Source of the DNA: Neisseria sicca 4320
Lineage (GTDB): Bacteria > Pseudomonadota > Gammaproteobacteria > Burkholderiales > Neisseriaceae
Assembly (NCBI RefSeq): GCF_000193735.1
Contig: NZ_AEPF01000053.1
Location: 1 to 17,839 of the forward strand
DNA: 17,839 bases
Reading direction: 5' to 3'
Position 1 is the first letter of the stretch, and each line of letters starts with the position of its first letter. The notes beneath the pieces were generated by a model. It did not search any database, was not told where the DNA came from, and saw only the letters and a program-made list of their open reading frames with translations. A program made the position numbers and the translations under genes. This document shows positions 1 through 7,765 of the stretch, in pieces.

Positions 1-145
1 CATGGGCGGGCGCGGCATAAACGGGAGCCTGAGAGGCGGTGGCGCGGGTGATGCGGACTTTTTCCTCGCCTTCGGTCACTTCGATTTCGGCGATACCTGA
101 TTCTTCTACTAAATCAATCAGTTTTTTTAACTTGCGCAAATCCAT
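1..145 (-). CDS. accB: Biotin carboxyl carrier protein of acetyl-CoA carboxylase (N-terminal part, cut by window edge)
   Basis: The minus strand from 145 reads MDLRKLKKLIDLVEESGIAE, then IEVTEGEEKVRITRA, then an Ala/Pro-rich stretch that runs off the window. This is the standard start of AccB, the subunit whose C-terminal domain carries biotin and shuttles carboxyl groups between biotin carboxylase and carboxyltransferase in the first step of fatty acid synthesis. Seen here are about 48 codons: the N-terminal helical domain and the start of the Ala/Pro linker. The biotinylated lysine lies outside the window. The start is supported by AGGA, 7 bases before ATG. In most relatives accC follows, so it is probably just beyond base 1 (inference). 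Confidence 0.93.
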   Translation of the reverse strand, partial: MDLRKLKKLIDLVEESGIAEIEVTEGEEKVRITRATASQAPVYAAPAH

Positions 146-448
146 TTTCGTTCCTTTACGATACGGCCAAAATGTTGTGAAGCGGCCGTGTTTGTTGCGG
201 GATATTTCAGAAAACAACCGGCCTGCGGCAACGGCGCAAACCGGACAGTATTTTGTTGCATAAAGGGGCATTCTCAGGAACAGAAACCCCGTAAATGAAT
301 TTGACTATTTTCCCGAACTTGCCGACAAATGTCTAGCAAAATCTTGAAAAAAGGCGGTTTTTGAACGAAACGGGCAGATTCGGAGATTTCGTCAAAATGT
401 ACGTTTTCCTAACGAGTGTTTATTCTAGTTTGTTGGTTTATGAAGGGA

Positions 449-514
449 AAAGGTCGTCTGAAAATTCAGGCCGGGATGCCGATAAACCATTTTGCCTGCT
501 TTCAGACGACCTTC
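449..514. repeat. Inverted pair of DUS with long loop
   Basis: A forward AGGTCGTCTGAA at 451-462 and its exact reverse complement at 501-512 form a 14-base stem around a loop of about 36 bases. The outer bases AA/TT extend the stem. The loop is long for a terminator and no gene ends next to it, so its role is mainly as an uptake signal. It could still stop stray transcripts. Confidence 0.85.
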
Positions 515-661
515 TGATATTAATGGGGATTTAAGGAGGAGAATTTCTTATCGAAGGGGAGGAGCGGATTGGGTGATAACCTAACTGATCTTCTGGTTTT
601 TGGCTTATGCGGAAATGAATGGCGACAGTTTGGTTTGCAAGAGATTTATGGGCGCGGTGGT

Positions 662-697
662 AAAGGTCGTCTGAAAACTGATTTTCAGACGACCTTT
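662..697. terminator. DUS hairpin terminator after rsmJ
   Basis: AAAGGTCGTCTGAAAA is followed by a 4-base loop and the exact complementary arm ending in TTT. On the minus strand the hairpin lies just 10 bases past the rsmJ stop codon. The stem is made of two inverted DUS (664-675 and 684-695). This is the classic neisserial arrangement in which a DUS pair doubles as a Rho-independent terminator. Confidence 0.8.
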
Positions 698-707
698 GCA
701 TTTTGAA

Positions 708-1497
708 TTATTCCCCGTCTTTAACCGGATGATCGGGCAAGTACACATCGAAGCGGGTGCTTTTGCCTGTGTATTGGTAGGCGGGTTTTTCGCCGTTGAG
801 AAACTCGCCGAGGCGCGGGCGTTTGACGACGACTCGTTTTTTCGCAACGGCGCGGGCGGCGGCAAGCAGCTCGGCTTCTTTTGGGGCGGCACCGACGACG
901 CTGTGGAAATACGCCATTTCTTTTTTGACGGCGGCGGATTTTTTGGCGTTCGGGGTACATGGGGTCGAGGTACACGATATCGGGGCGCGATTGGGCGGCG
1001 AGTTCCCGCATCAACTCGACGGCGTTGCCATAATGAAAAGTAATGCGGCGGGCGATGTCTTGAATTTCAGGCTCTTGCAGCGCGCGTTCGAGGCCGTCGG
1101 CGAGCAGGCAGGCGACGGCGGGATGCTGCTCGAAGGTTTGGACGTTCAAACCGAGCGAAGCGAGGACGAAGCTGTCGCGCCCGAGTCCGCCGGTACAGTC
1201 CCAAACGGTCGGTTTGGCCGTATGGTTCACCGCTTTGGCAATCAGTTCGCCGCCGCCTTTGGTACGCCGGTATTGGGCTGCACCACCGCCGAAATCGACG
1301 CGGACGCGCCCCTTCTCCTCCGCGCGGCACAAGCTGACGCCCTCCGCATCGGCAAACAGGTATTCGCCGCTGTCGGGCGGGCAGGTCAGGGTAGGGAGTT
1401 TGAATTGCTGCACTAAAAGGCGGACGTGTTCGGTGGCGGTGTCGGAGAAACAGACGGCGGGTATGGCGTGGGTATGCAAATCTTTTGGGGCAGACAT
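708..1497 (-). pseudogene. rsmJ: 16S rRNA (guanine1516-N2)-methyltransferase, frameshifted
   Basis: RsmJ (YhiQ family) uses S-adenosylmethionine to methylate G1516 of 16S rRNA. The minus-strand frame from 1497 begins MSAPKDLHTHAIPAVCFSDT and contains the SAM-binding stretch WDCTGGLGRDSFVLASLG and the catalytic-type motif VYLDPMYPER. Just after that motif the frame switches to low-complexity Arg-rich sequence. The true C-terminus continues in another frame (from about 942 down to the stop at 708-710): KSAAVKKEMAYFHSVVGAA, then the part with VVVKRPRLGEFL and STRFDVYLPDHP. The break sits at a run of six T on the plus strand (939-944), where five would restore the frame. The joined product would be about 262 residues, close to E. 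coli RsmJ (about 250). Both parts look well conserved, so the change is recent, a sequencing error, or corrected during expression. The ATG is preceded by a DUS whose AAGG is the only candidate ribosome site. Confidence 0.85.
939..944. other. Homopolymer T6 (A6 in mRNA) at the rsmJ frame break
   Basis: Six T in a row on the plus strand make CAA AAA ATC in the rsmJ mRNA. With five A the codons become CAA AAA TCC and the family's C-terminus follows. The tract is therefore a single-base insertion site relative to the intact gene. Confidence 0.85.
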
Positions 1498-1498
1498 T

Positions 1499-1510
1499 TT
1501 CAGACGACCT
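1499..1510 (-). repeat. DUS overlapping the rsmJ ribosome-binding region
   Basis: This is a full AGGTCGTCTGAA on the minus strand. It ends one base before the rsmJ ATG (1497-1495). The AAGG at its 5' end lies about 10 bases upstream of ATG, and no other Shine-Dalgarno-like sequence is present, so the uptake sequence seems to double as the ribosome site. Confidence 0.85.
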
Positions 1511-1592
1511 TGGATTATGGATTGTCAACAATATGAACCGTATTTTTGTTGAATTATCGAATTTTTCACTGCGATTCATTCTCAGATAACGC

Positions 1593-1598
1593 TATAAT
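1593..1598 (+). promoter_or_regulatory. Candidate -10 element of the fhs promoter
   Basis: A perfect TATAAT lies about 100 bases before the fhs start codon in an AT-rich region between two divergent genes. I cannot see a good TTGACA-like box 16-18 bases upstream, so this is only a candidate. A DUS variant (GGGTCGTCTGAA, minus strand, 1648-1659) lies in the resulting leader. Confidence 0.4.
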
Positions 1599-1647
1599 AT
1601 GCCTAATATTCTTTTGAATCCATCAGCGTTTGTCTTTCCGATGGGCT

Positions 1648-1659
1648 TTCAGACGACCC
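1648..1659 (-). repeat. DUS variant in the fhs leader
   Basis: The minus strand reads GGGTCGTCTGAA, which has the intact 10-base core and one change in the first position of the 12-mer. Confidence 0.8.
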
Positions 1660-1694
1660 TCCTCTTTTTCTTCTCCATTCAGTAAAGGAAAATC

Positions 1695-3371
1695 ATGAGC
1701 TTCAAAACCGATGCCGAAATCGCCCAATCCTCCACCATGCGTCCGATTGGCGAAATTGCCGCCAAGCTGGGTTTGAACGTTGACAATATCGAACCCTACG
1801 GCCATTACAAAGCCAAAATCAATCCTGCCGAAGCGTTCAAACTGCCGCAAAAACAAGGCCGTCTGATTTTGGTTACCGCCATCAACCCGACTCCGGCGGG
1901 CGAAGGCAAAACCACCGTGACCATCGGTTTGGCGGACGCATTGCGCCACATTGGCAAAGATTCTGTTATCGCCCTGCGCGAGCCTTCTTTGGGGCCTGTG
2001 TTCGGCGTTAAAGGCGGCGCGGCGGGCGGCGGCTATGCCCAAGTCTTGCCGATGGAAGACATCAACCTGCACTTCACCGGCGACTTCCACGCCATCGGCG
2101 CGGCGAACAACCTCTTGGCCGCTATGCTCGACAACCACATCTACCAAGGCAACGAGTTGAACATCGACCCCAAACGCGTGCTGTGGCGGCGCGTGGTCGA
2201 TATGAACGACCGCCAGTTGCGCAACATCATCGACGGCATGGGCAAACCCGTTGACGGCGTGATTCGTCCCGACGGCTTCGACATCACAGTCGCCTCCGAA
2301 GTCATGGCGGTATTCTGCCTTGCCAAAGACATCAGCGATTTGAAAGAACGTTTGGGCAACATCCTCGTCGCCTACGCCAAAGACGGCAGCCCTGTTTACG
2401 CCAAAGATTTGAAAGCCCACGGCGCGATGGCGGCATTGCTCAAAGACGCCATCAAGCCCAACTTGGTGCAAACCATCGAAGGCACGCCTGCCTTCGTACA
2501 CGGCGGCCCGTTCGCCAACATCGCCCACGGCTGCAACTCCGTTACCGCCACCCGATTGGCGAAACACCTTGCCGATTACGCCGTAACCGAAGCAGGCTTC
2601 GGCGCGGATTTGGGCGCGGAAAAATTCTGCGACATCAAATGCCGCCTTGCCGGTTTGAAACCCGACGCAGCCGTCGTCGTCGCCACCGTCCGCGCCTTGA
2701 AATACAACGGCGGCGTAGAACGCGCCAACCTCGGCGAAGAAAACCTCGAAGCCTTGGCAAAAGGCCTGCCCAACCTGCTGAAACACATTTCCAACCTGAA
2801 AAACGTATTCGGCCTGCCCGTCGTCGTCGCCATCAACCGCTTCGTGTCCGACTCCGATGCCGAGTTGGCAATGATTGAAAAAGCCTGCGCCGAACACGGC
2901 GTCGAAGTTTCACTGACCGAAGTGTGGGGCAAAGGCGGCGCGGGCGGCGCGGATTTGGCGTGCAAAGTCGTCAACGCCATCGACAACCAACCGAATAACT
3001 TCGGCTTTGCCTACGATGTTGAGTTGAGCATCAAAGACAAAATCCGCGCCATCGCCCAAAAAGTGTACGGGGCGGAAGACGTCGATTTCAGCGCGGAAGC
3101 CGCCGCCGAAATCGCCTCGCTGGAAAAACTGGGCTTGGACAAAATGCCCGTCTGCATGGCGAAAACCCAATATTCCCTGAGCGACAACGCCAAACTTTTG
3201 GGCTGCCCCGAAGGCTTCCGCATCACCGTGCGCGGCATCACCGTTTCCGCCGGCGCAGGCTTCATCGTCGCCCTGTGCGGCAACATGATGAAAATGCCCG
3301 GCCTGCCCAAAGTCCCCGCCGCCGAGAAAATCGACGTGGACGCAGACGGCGTGATCCACGGCTTGTTCTGA
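1695..3371 (+). CDS. fhs: Formate--tetrahydrofolate ligase
   Basis: Fhs joins formate to tetrahydrofolate with ATP to make 10-formyl-tetrahydrofolate (EC 6.3.4.3), feeding one-carbon units to purine synthesis and Met-tRNA formylation in the cytoplasm. The 558-residue protein has the usual family length. The nucleotide-binding loop NPTPAGEGKTTVTIG is at about residues 64-78, and the conserved block REPSLGPVFGVKGGAAGGGY starts at about residue 95, followed by PMEDINLHFTGD. The C-terminus is complete, with the conserved RGITVSAGAGFIVALCGNMM region. The start is supported by AAAGGAAA a few bases before ATG. It is flanked by its own leader and a DUS-hairpin terminator, so it is probably a single-gene unit. 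The 424-residue antisense frame over it is a codon-bias shadow. Confidence 0.98.
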   Translation: MSFKTDAEIAQSSTMRPIGEIAAKLGLNVDNIEPYGHYKAKINPAEAFKLPQKQGRLILVTAINPTPAGEGKTTVTIGLADALRHIGKDSVIALREPSLGPVFGVKGGAAGGGYAQVLPMEDINLHFTGDFHAIGAANNLLAAMLDNHIYQGNELNIDPKRVLWRRVVDMNDRQLRNIIDGMGKPVDGVIRPDGFDITVASEVMAVFCLAKDISDLKERLGNILVAYAKDGSPVYAKDLKAHGAMAALLKDAIKPNLVQTIEGTPAFVHGGPFANIAHGCNSVTATRLAKHLADYAVTEAGFGADLGAEKFCDIKCRLAGLKPDAAVVVATVRALKYNGGVERANLGEENLEALAKGLPNLLKHISNLKNVFGLPVVVAINRFVSDSDAELAMIEKACAEHGVEVSLTEVWGKGGAGGADLACKVVNAIDNQPNNFGFAYDVELSIKDKIRAIAQKVYGAEDVDFSAEAAAEIASLEKLGLDKMPVCMAKTQYSLSDNAKLLGCPEGFRITVRGITVSAGAGFIVALCGNMMKMPGLPKVPAAEKIDVDADGVIHGLF

Positions 3372-3399
3372 TTTGAATCGGATGTGAAGTAAAACAGCG

Positions 3400-3436
3400 A
3401 AAAGGTCGTCTGAAAACGGTTTTCAGACGACCTTTT
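3400..3436 (+). terminator. DUS hairpin terminator after fhs
   Basis: Forward and reverse DUS (3403-3414, 3422-3433) make a perfect 17-18 bp stem with a tiny loop, ending in TTTT, 29 bases after the fhs stop. It should work on either strand, but only fhs reads into it. Confidence 0.88.
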
Positions 3437-3510
3437 ATTATTTGGAGTGGTTTAAACTCAACCGAGACAACCCTTAGGGAGGGCTTCGCCCGCGAATCTT
3501 CCTCTGATGA

Positions 3511-3563
3511 AAAGGTCGTCTGAAACGATAAAGCAAACTCGCACATTCATTTTCAGACGACTA
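3511..3563. repeat. Second inverted DUS pair after fhs
   Basis: A full DUS at 3513-3524 is opposed by a reverse copy at 3552-3561 that keeps the 10-base core but ends TA instead of CT. The loop is about 27 bases, and TATTTTT follows, so it could act as a weak back-up terminator. Confidence 0.75.
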
Positions 3564-3628
3564 TTTTTATGGTTTTCATCTTAATCCTGCTTTTGTAAAA
3601 GCGTTTGTTTTTATAGTGAATCTGCCTT

Positions 3629-3640
3629 TTCAGACGACCT
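3629..3640 (-). repeat. Lone DUS upstream of ppk
   Basis: Full reverse-strand AGGTCGTCTGAA with no partner within stem distance. It sits about 105 bases before the ppk start codon. Confidence 0.85.
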
Positions 3641-3745
3641 TATACGCAGCCAAATGCCCGCCTGTCCCGAACCACTGCACCGTTTGTCCGAAACACGTTA
3701 TACTTCCGAATTAACTATCTGCCCAACCCGCTTCAGGAGAACACC

Positions 3746-5803
3746 ATGCCCGAACAAAACCGCATCCTTTGCCGCGAACTGAGCCTGCTCGCTTTCAATC
3801 GCCGCGTTCTGGCGCAGGTGCAGGATGAAAACGTGCCACTTTTGGAACGTCTGCGGTTTTTGTGCATCGTGTCTTCCAACCTCGACGAGTTTTTCGAGGT
3901 ACGCATGGCGTGGCTCAAACGTACGCAAAAAATAAATCCGCACGAGCGTTTGGACAACGGCACCACGCCGTCTGAAACCATTGCCGCCGTCTCCGCCGAG
4001 GCACAAGCATTGATACAGGAACAATACCGCCTGTTCAACGAAGTTTTGCAGCCCGAATTGAGTAAAGAAGGCATCCACTTCTACCGCCGCCGCAACTGGA
4101 CGCAAGGGCAGCAAAAATGGATTGAGCAGTATTTCGACGCCGAACTGCTGCCCATCCTCACCCCCATCGGACTCGACCCGTCGCACCCCTTCCCGCGCCC
4201 GCTGAACAAATCGCTCAATTTCGCCGTAGAGCTTGAAGGTACGGACGCATTCGGCCGCCCTTCCGGTATGGCGATTGTGCAGGCACCGCGCATCCTGCCG
4301 CGCGTCGTTCCTCTGCCTGCCGAGTTGTGTGAAGGCGGCAGCGGCTTCGTCTTCCTTTCCTCCATTCTGCACGCCCATGTCGGCAAGCTCTTCCCCGGCA
4401 TGACGGTCAAAGACAGCCACCAGTTCCGACTCACCCGCGACAGCGACCTGACGGTTGATGAAGAAGATCTCAAAAACCTGCGTGCCGCGGTTCAAAACGA
4501 ATTGCGCGATCGCGAATACGGCGACGGCGTTCGCCTCGAAGTCGCCGACACCTGCCCGCCCCACATCCACGACTTCCTGCTCGCCCAGTTCAAACTGACC
4601 CCCGCCGAGCTTTACCAAGTCAAAGGCCCGGTCAACCTCGTGCGCCTCAATGCCGTGCCCGATTTGGTTGACCGCCCGGACCTCAAATTTCCGCCGCGCG
4701 TGGCAGGTCGTCTGAAAGCGCTGCGCAAGACAGGCTCTATTTTCAAACTGGCGAAACAGTCCCCGATCCTGCTGCATCATCCGTATCAGTCCTTCGATCC
4801 CGTCGTTGAAATGATACGCGAAGCTGCCGCCGACCCGGCCGTCCTTGCCGTCAAAATGACCATCTACCGCACAGGCAGCAATTCCGAACTCGTCCGCGCC
4901 CTGATGAAAGCCGCCCTTGCCGGCAAACAAGTAACCGTCGTCGTCGAACTCATGGCGCGTTTTGACGAAGCCAACAACGTCAACTGGGCGCAACAGCTTG
5001 AAAACGCAGGCGCACACGTCGTTTACGGCGTATTCGGCTACAAAATCCACGCCAAAATGGCACTCGTCATCCGCCGCGAAAACGGCGCGCTCAAACGCTA
5101 CGCCCACCTCGGCACCGGCAACTACCACCAAGGCACATCGCGCATCTACACCGACTTCGGCATCATCACCGCCGACGACCAAATCACCGCCGACGTAAAT
5201 ACCATTTTTATGGAAATCACAGGCTTGGGCAAACCGGGTCGTCTGAACAAGCTCTACCAAAGCCCGTTCACCCTGCACAAAATGGTCATCGACCGCATCG
5301 AGCGCGAAATCCAACACGCCAAAGCAGGCAAACCCGCCCGCATCCGCGCCAAAATGAATTCGCTGATTGAGCCGAGCGTCATCGACGCCCTCTACCGCGC
5401 CAGCAGCGCAGGCGTACAAATCGACCTTATCGTGCGCGGCATGTGTACCCTGCGCCCCGGTGTCAAAGGTCTGTCCGAAAACATCCGTGTCCGCTCCCTT
5501 ATCGGCAGACAGCTCGAACACTCCCGCGTGTACTGCTTCCACAACAACGGCGCAGACGACACCTTCATCTCCAGCGCAGACTGGATGGGGCGCAACTTCT
5601 TCCGCCGCATCGAAGTCGCCACCCCCATCACCACGCCCGAACTCAAAGCCCGCGTCATCCACGAAGGCATCGAAATGGCGCTGCAAGACAACACCCGCGC
5701 ATGGCTGATGCAGCCCGACGGCAGCTACACCCGCGCCCAACCCGAAAACGGCGAACCCGCATTCAGCCTGCAAGAAAGCTTGTGGGAAATGTACGGCAGA
5801 TAA
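3746..5803 (+). CDS. ppk: Polyphosphate kinase 1
   Basis: PPK1 reversibly transfers the terminal phosphate of ATP onto long polyphosphate chains (EC 2.7.4.1). At 685 residues it matches the family (E. coli 688). Visible landmarks are the N-terminal SNLDEFFEVRMAW, the ATP-site block VKMTIYRTGSNSELVRALMKAA, and VYGVFGYKIHAKMALV, where His435 corresponds to the autophosphorylated histidine of E. coli. These are followed by RYAHLGTGNYH and by the second conserved histidine in VYCFHNNGADD (His599). The start is set by AGGAG six bases before ATG. A full DUS lies inside the gene at 4705-4716 (read as the residues GRLK), a variant at 5236-5247, and a GCCGTCTGAA core at 3967-3976. A DUS hairpin follows, and ppk seems to be transcribed alone. 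No ppx is adjacent. Confidence 0.98.
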   Translation: MPEQNRILCRELSLLAFNRRVLAQVQDENVPLLERLRFLCIVSSNLDEFFEVRMAWLKRTQKINPHERLDNGTTPSETIAAVSAEAQALIQEQYRLFNEVLQPELSKEGIHFYRRRNWTQGQQKWIEQYFDAELLPILTPIGLDPSHPFPRPLNKSLNFAVELEGTDAFGRPSGMAIVQAPRILPRVVPLPAELCEGGSGFVFLSSILHAHVGKLFPGMTVKDSHQFRLTRDSDLTVDEEDLKNLRAAVQNELRDREYGDGVRLEVADTCPPHIHDFLLAQFKLTPAELYQVKGPVNLVRLNAVPDLVDRPDLKFPPRVAGRLKALRKTGSIFKLAKQSPILLHHPYQSFDPVVEMIREAAADPAVLAVKMTIYRTGSNSELVRALMKAALAGKQVTVVVELMARFDEANNVNWAQQLENAGAHVVYGVFGYKIHAKMALVIRRENGALKRYAHLGTGNYHQGTSRIYTDFGIITADDQITADVNTIFMEITGLGKPGRLNKLYQSPFTLHKMVIDRIEREIQHAKAGKPARIRAKMNSLIEPSVIDALYRASSAGVQIDLIVRGMCTLRPGVKGLSENIRVRSLIGRQLEHSRVYCFHNNGADDTFISSADWMGRNFFRRIEVATPITTPELKARVIHEGIEMALQDNTRAWLMQPDGSYTRAQPENGEPAFSLQESLWEMYGR
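4705..4716 (+). repeat. Intragenic DUS in ppk
   Basis: A full 12-base AGGTCGTCTGAA lies within the ppk coding frame, contributing Gly-Arg-Leu-Lys. It is the only perfect DUS of the main dialect I found inside a coding region here. Confidence 0.9.
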
Positions 5804-5816
5804 AGCGCGGCAACAC

Positions 5817-5854
5817 AAAAGGTCGTCTGAAAGATTGATTTCAGACGACCTTTT
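5817..5854 (+). terminator. DUS hairpin terminator after ppk
   Basis: Inverted DUS (5820-5831, 5840-5851) form a stem with an 8-base loop and a TTTT tail, 13 bases after the ppk stop codon. Confidence 0.88.
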
Positions 5855-5895
5855 ATCTTTGTAACCTGTTTTTAGATGACGTGAAAGTAATAGTG

Positions 5896-6029
5896 GGGTA
5901 GGGCAGCGTAGCGTGGGCTTCGCCCGCGAAAAAAAACAACGCCATATATCTCACGACTCGGAAACCAAACCATCAATCCCGTGGGCAAAGCCCACGCTAC
6001 AATGCAGCAGGCATCGCAACGCCCTACCC
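5896..6029. repeat. Nested palindromic repeat element
   Basis: The outer arms GGGTAGGGC (5896-5904) and GCCCTACCC (6021-6029) are perfect inverted repeats. Inside them, 5908-5928 and 5980-6000 form a 21-base near-perfect inverted repeat beginning GTAGCGTGGGC. Each inner arm is also a small hairpin of its own (GGGC around a short loop). The central part, about 50 bases, is AT-rich. Part of the left arm (16 bases, 5915-5930) recurs exactly at 3481-3496. The form is that of a small non-coding mobile or REP-like repeat. I do not recognise a named neisserial family, and it is not a typical Correia element. Confidence 0.7.
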
Positions 6030-6127
6030 GCCGCCGCGTTGGATTTGTCCATCAAGGAAAGTTTGTGTATTTCATGAAGAAGTTGTTTGCCTATCTCGGA
6101 TTCACGTTTCTTCAGCCATAAAAATTT
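6030..6127. other. Rest of the ppk-mgtE spacer
   Basis: No gene or clear signal is seen here. With the terminators and the palindromic element on either side, the whole 399-base gap between the two convergent genes is non-coding. Confidence 0.5.
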
Positions 6128-6128
6128 A

Positions 6129-6174
6129 AAAAGGTCGTCTGAAACCTATATCACATGGTTTCAGACGACCTTTT
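6129..6174. terminator. DUS hairpin terminator between convergent ppk and mgtE
   Basis: Inverted DUS (6132-6143, 6160-6171) extend to a stem of about 17 bp with A-rich and T-rich flanks on both sides, so it can serve transcripts from either direction. It lies about 30 bases past the mgtE stop. A third, altered DUS (6192-6203, AGATCGTCTGAA on the minus strand) overlaps the last base of the mgtE stop codon. Confidence 0.85.
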
Positions 6175-6202
6175 ATCTTTTCCATCCGTTTTTCAGACGA
6201 TC

Positions 6203-7657
6203 TTACAGTAAGAATATCGTTGCCAGTCCCAAGAAAATCAGAAAGCCGCCGGAATCCGTTACCGCCGTAATCAGCACCGAGCTGCCCAAGGCGGGGTCGC
6301 GACCGTATTTTTCCATGATGACGGGGATGAGTACGCCGACTGTGGCGGCGAGTAAGAGATTCATCGTCATCGCGGCGACCATCACCAAGCCGATGCCGAT
6401 GCTGCCGTACAGCAGCCATGACACGACGCCCATGACCGTTCCCCAGATAATGCCGTTGACCAAGGCGACGCCGACTTCTTTTTTCAACAAACGTCCCGCC
6501 TGCATCCCTGTCAACTGCCCCATCGCCATCGCGCGGACAATCATGGTGATGGTTTGGTTGCCGGAGTTGCCGCCGATACCGGCGACGATGGGCATCAGCG
6601 CGGCGAGTGCGACGATTTTCTCGATACTGCCTTCAAACGCGCCGATGACGCGGCTGGCGAGGAAGGCGGTGCAGAGGTTGACGGCAAGCCACATCCAGCG
6701 GTTTTTTACCGAATCCCACACGGGCGCAAACAAATCTTCCTCTTCCTGCAAACCCGCCATGTTCAACATATCCGCTTCCGATTCTTCACGGATAACGTCC
6801 ACCATCTCGTCGATGGTAATCCTGCCGATGAGCTTTTTGTTTTCATCAACGACGGGCGCGGTGACCAAGTCATAGCGTTCGAACGCCTGCGCCGCCTCTT
6901 CCACGTCGTCTTCGGGACGGAAGCGCACGACTTCGGTCGCCATCACGTCCGCCACCAAGTCTTCGGGATCGGCAACCAAAAGTTTGCGGATGGGCAGCAC
7001 GCCTTGCAGGATGTCGTTTTCATCGACCACGAAAATCTTGTCGGTATGGTCGGGCAGGCTCTCGAAACGGCGTAGGTAACGCAGCACCACTTCGCAGGCA
7101 ACATCGGCGCGGATGCTGACCAATTCGAAGTCCATAATCGCACCGACTTGGTTGTCTTCATACGACATCGCTGCTTTGACTTGGGCGCGCTCTTCTTCAT
7201 CGCGCGTCTGCAAGGCTTCATAGACCACTTGGTGCGGCAGATCGCCCGCCAGCTCCGCCAGCTCGTCCGCATCCAAATCATCGACCGCCGCCAACAGCTC
7301 GTCTTTGTCCATCGACTCGATCAGCGTTTCGCGCACCGCGTCGGAGACTTCCAGCAACACTTCGCCGTCGTCTTCGGGCGTAACCAACAGCCAAACGACA
7401 TTACGTTCGCGCGGCGGCAACGACTCCAACACTGCCGCCACGTCGGCAGGGTGCAGCTCGTTCAAAAGGACGGTCAGCTCGGTGAATTTGTCGCGCAGCG
7501 TCTCATCTTCAATCGGCACACCTTCCTCAATTTGCGGGAAGGCGGGCGAGAGGATTTCGCACAGCGCGTGGATACGGTCGAAATCGGCGGAAACGCGCTC
7601 TACGTCGCTTTCGATACCGTCGTTTTCAAGGTTCGGAGGGGTTTGTTCGATGCTCAT
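6203..7657 (-). CDS. mgtE: Magnesium transporter MgtE
   Basis: MgtE is an inner-membrane Mg2+ channel gated by cytoplasmic Mg2+. The 484-residue product shows the full order. An acidic N domain spans about 50-165, with LTVLLNELHPADVAAVLESL near its start. Two CBS domains follow (about 174-230 and 238-295), then a linker and five membrane helices from about 321 to the end. The family signature PIVAGIGGNSGNQ is at about 356-368. Asp468, in AVTDSGGF of the last helix, corresponds by position to the pore aspartate of Thermus MgtE. The start has GGAG five bases before ATG, but that site lies in a hairpin. It is transcribed away from the maltose operon. The leader may carry Mg2+-linked control (see the terminator at 7766-7788). 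Confidence 0.97.
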   Translation of the reverse strand: MSIEQTPPNLENDGIESDVERVSADFDRIHALCEILSPAFPQIEEGVPIEDETLRDKFTELTVLLNELHPADVAAVLESLPPRERNVVWLLVTPEDDGEVLLEVSDAVRETLIESMDKDELLAAVDDLDADELAELAGDLPHQVVYEALQTRDEEERAQVKAAMSYEDNQVGAIMDFELVSIRADVACEVVLRYLRRFESLPDHTDKIFVVDENDILQGVLPIRKLLVADPEDLVADVMATEVVRFRPEDDVEEAAQAFERYDLVTAPVVDENKKLIGRITIDEMVDVIREESEADMLNMAGLQEEEDLFAPVWDSVKNRWMWLAVNLCTAFLASRVIGAFEGSIEKIVALAALMPIVAGIGGNSGNQTITMIVRAMAMGQLTGMQAGRLLKKEVGVALVNGIIWGTVMGVVSWLLYGSIGIGLVMVAAMTMNLLLAATVGVLIPVIMEKYGRDPALGSSVLITAVTDSGGFLIFLGLATIFLL

Positions 7658-7662
7658 AAATG

Positions 7663-7684
7663 CTCCGCCCGCCGCATGCGGGAG
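7663..7684 (-). promoter_or_regulatory. Hairpin occluding the mgtE ribosome-binding site
   Basis: In the mgtE mRNA, CTCCCGC (upstream) can pair with the GCG...GGAG that contains the Shine-Dalgarno site, leaving a short loop and a three-base bulge. The stem ends five bases before the ATG. If it forms, it would limit translation. This is read from the sequence by eye, with no energy calculation. Confidence 0.4.
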
Positions 7685-7765
7685 GGCATTTCGGCGGGAT
7701 GGTTATCGTGTATTTCGGGATAAGCCGGAAGGGAAGTTCAGTAAAAACGAACTGGGAAGGTCCAT

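Larger units (their letters stand above)
146..707. other. Long non-coding stretch upstream of accB
   Basis: I find no convincing gene in these 562 bases. The stretch probably holds the accB promoter, reading leftward, and AT-rich sequence around 300-440, but I cannot pick a clear -35/-10 pair. It contains two inverted DUS pairs (451-512 and 664-695), listed separately. aroQ, which precedes accB in many gammaproteobacteria, is not here. Confidence 0.6.
3437..3745. other. Non-coding, repeat-rich spacer between fhs and ppk
   Basis: No gene is seen. The spacer holds a second inverted DUS pair with a longer loop (3513-3561) and a third lone DUS (3629-3640). A 16-base GC-rich block (3481-3496) recurs exactly at 5915-5930, and a small palindrome GCTTTTGTAAAAGC spans 3589-3602. 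Near ppk, TATACT at 3699-3704 could be a -10 box, with only a weak -35. Confidence 0.6.

Noticed and set aside
39..263. 74-codon open frame opposite accB
   Set aside because: It is antisense to accB and its upstream region, with no ribosome site.
1623..2897. 424-codon open frame on the minus strand over fhs
   Set aside because: It is antisense to a clearly conserved gene, has composition biased to Phe/Val/Gly/Asp typical of an antisense shadow, and matches no family.
3613..3627. TATAGTGAATC, like the end of a Correia repeat
   Set aside because: Only about ten bases agree and no second terminal repeat is found at a suitable distance.
3698..5818. 706-codon open frame on the minus strand over ppk
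   Set aside because: Same reason: codon bias of ppk leaves the opposite strand open. It has no ribosome site or recognisable domain and overlaps the DUS hairpin.
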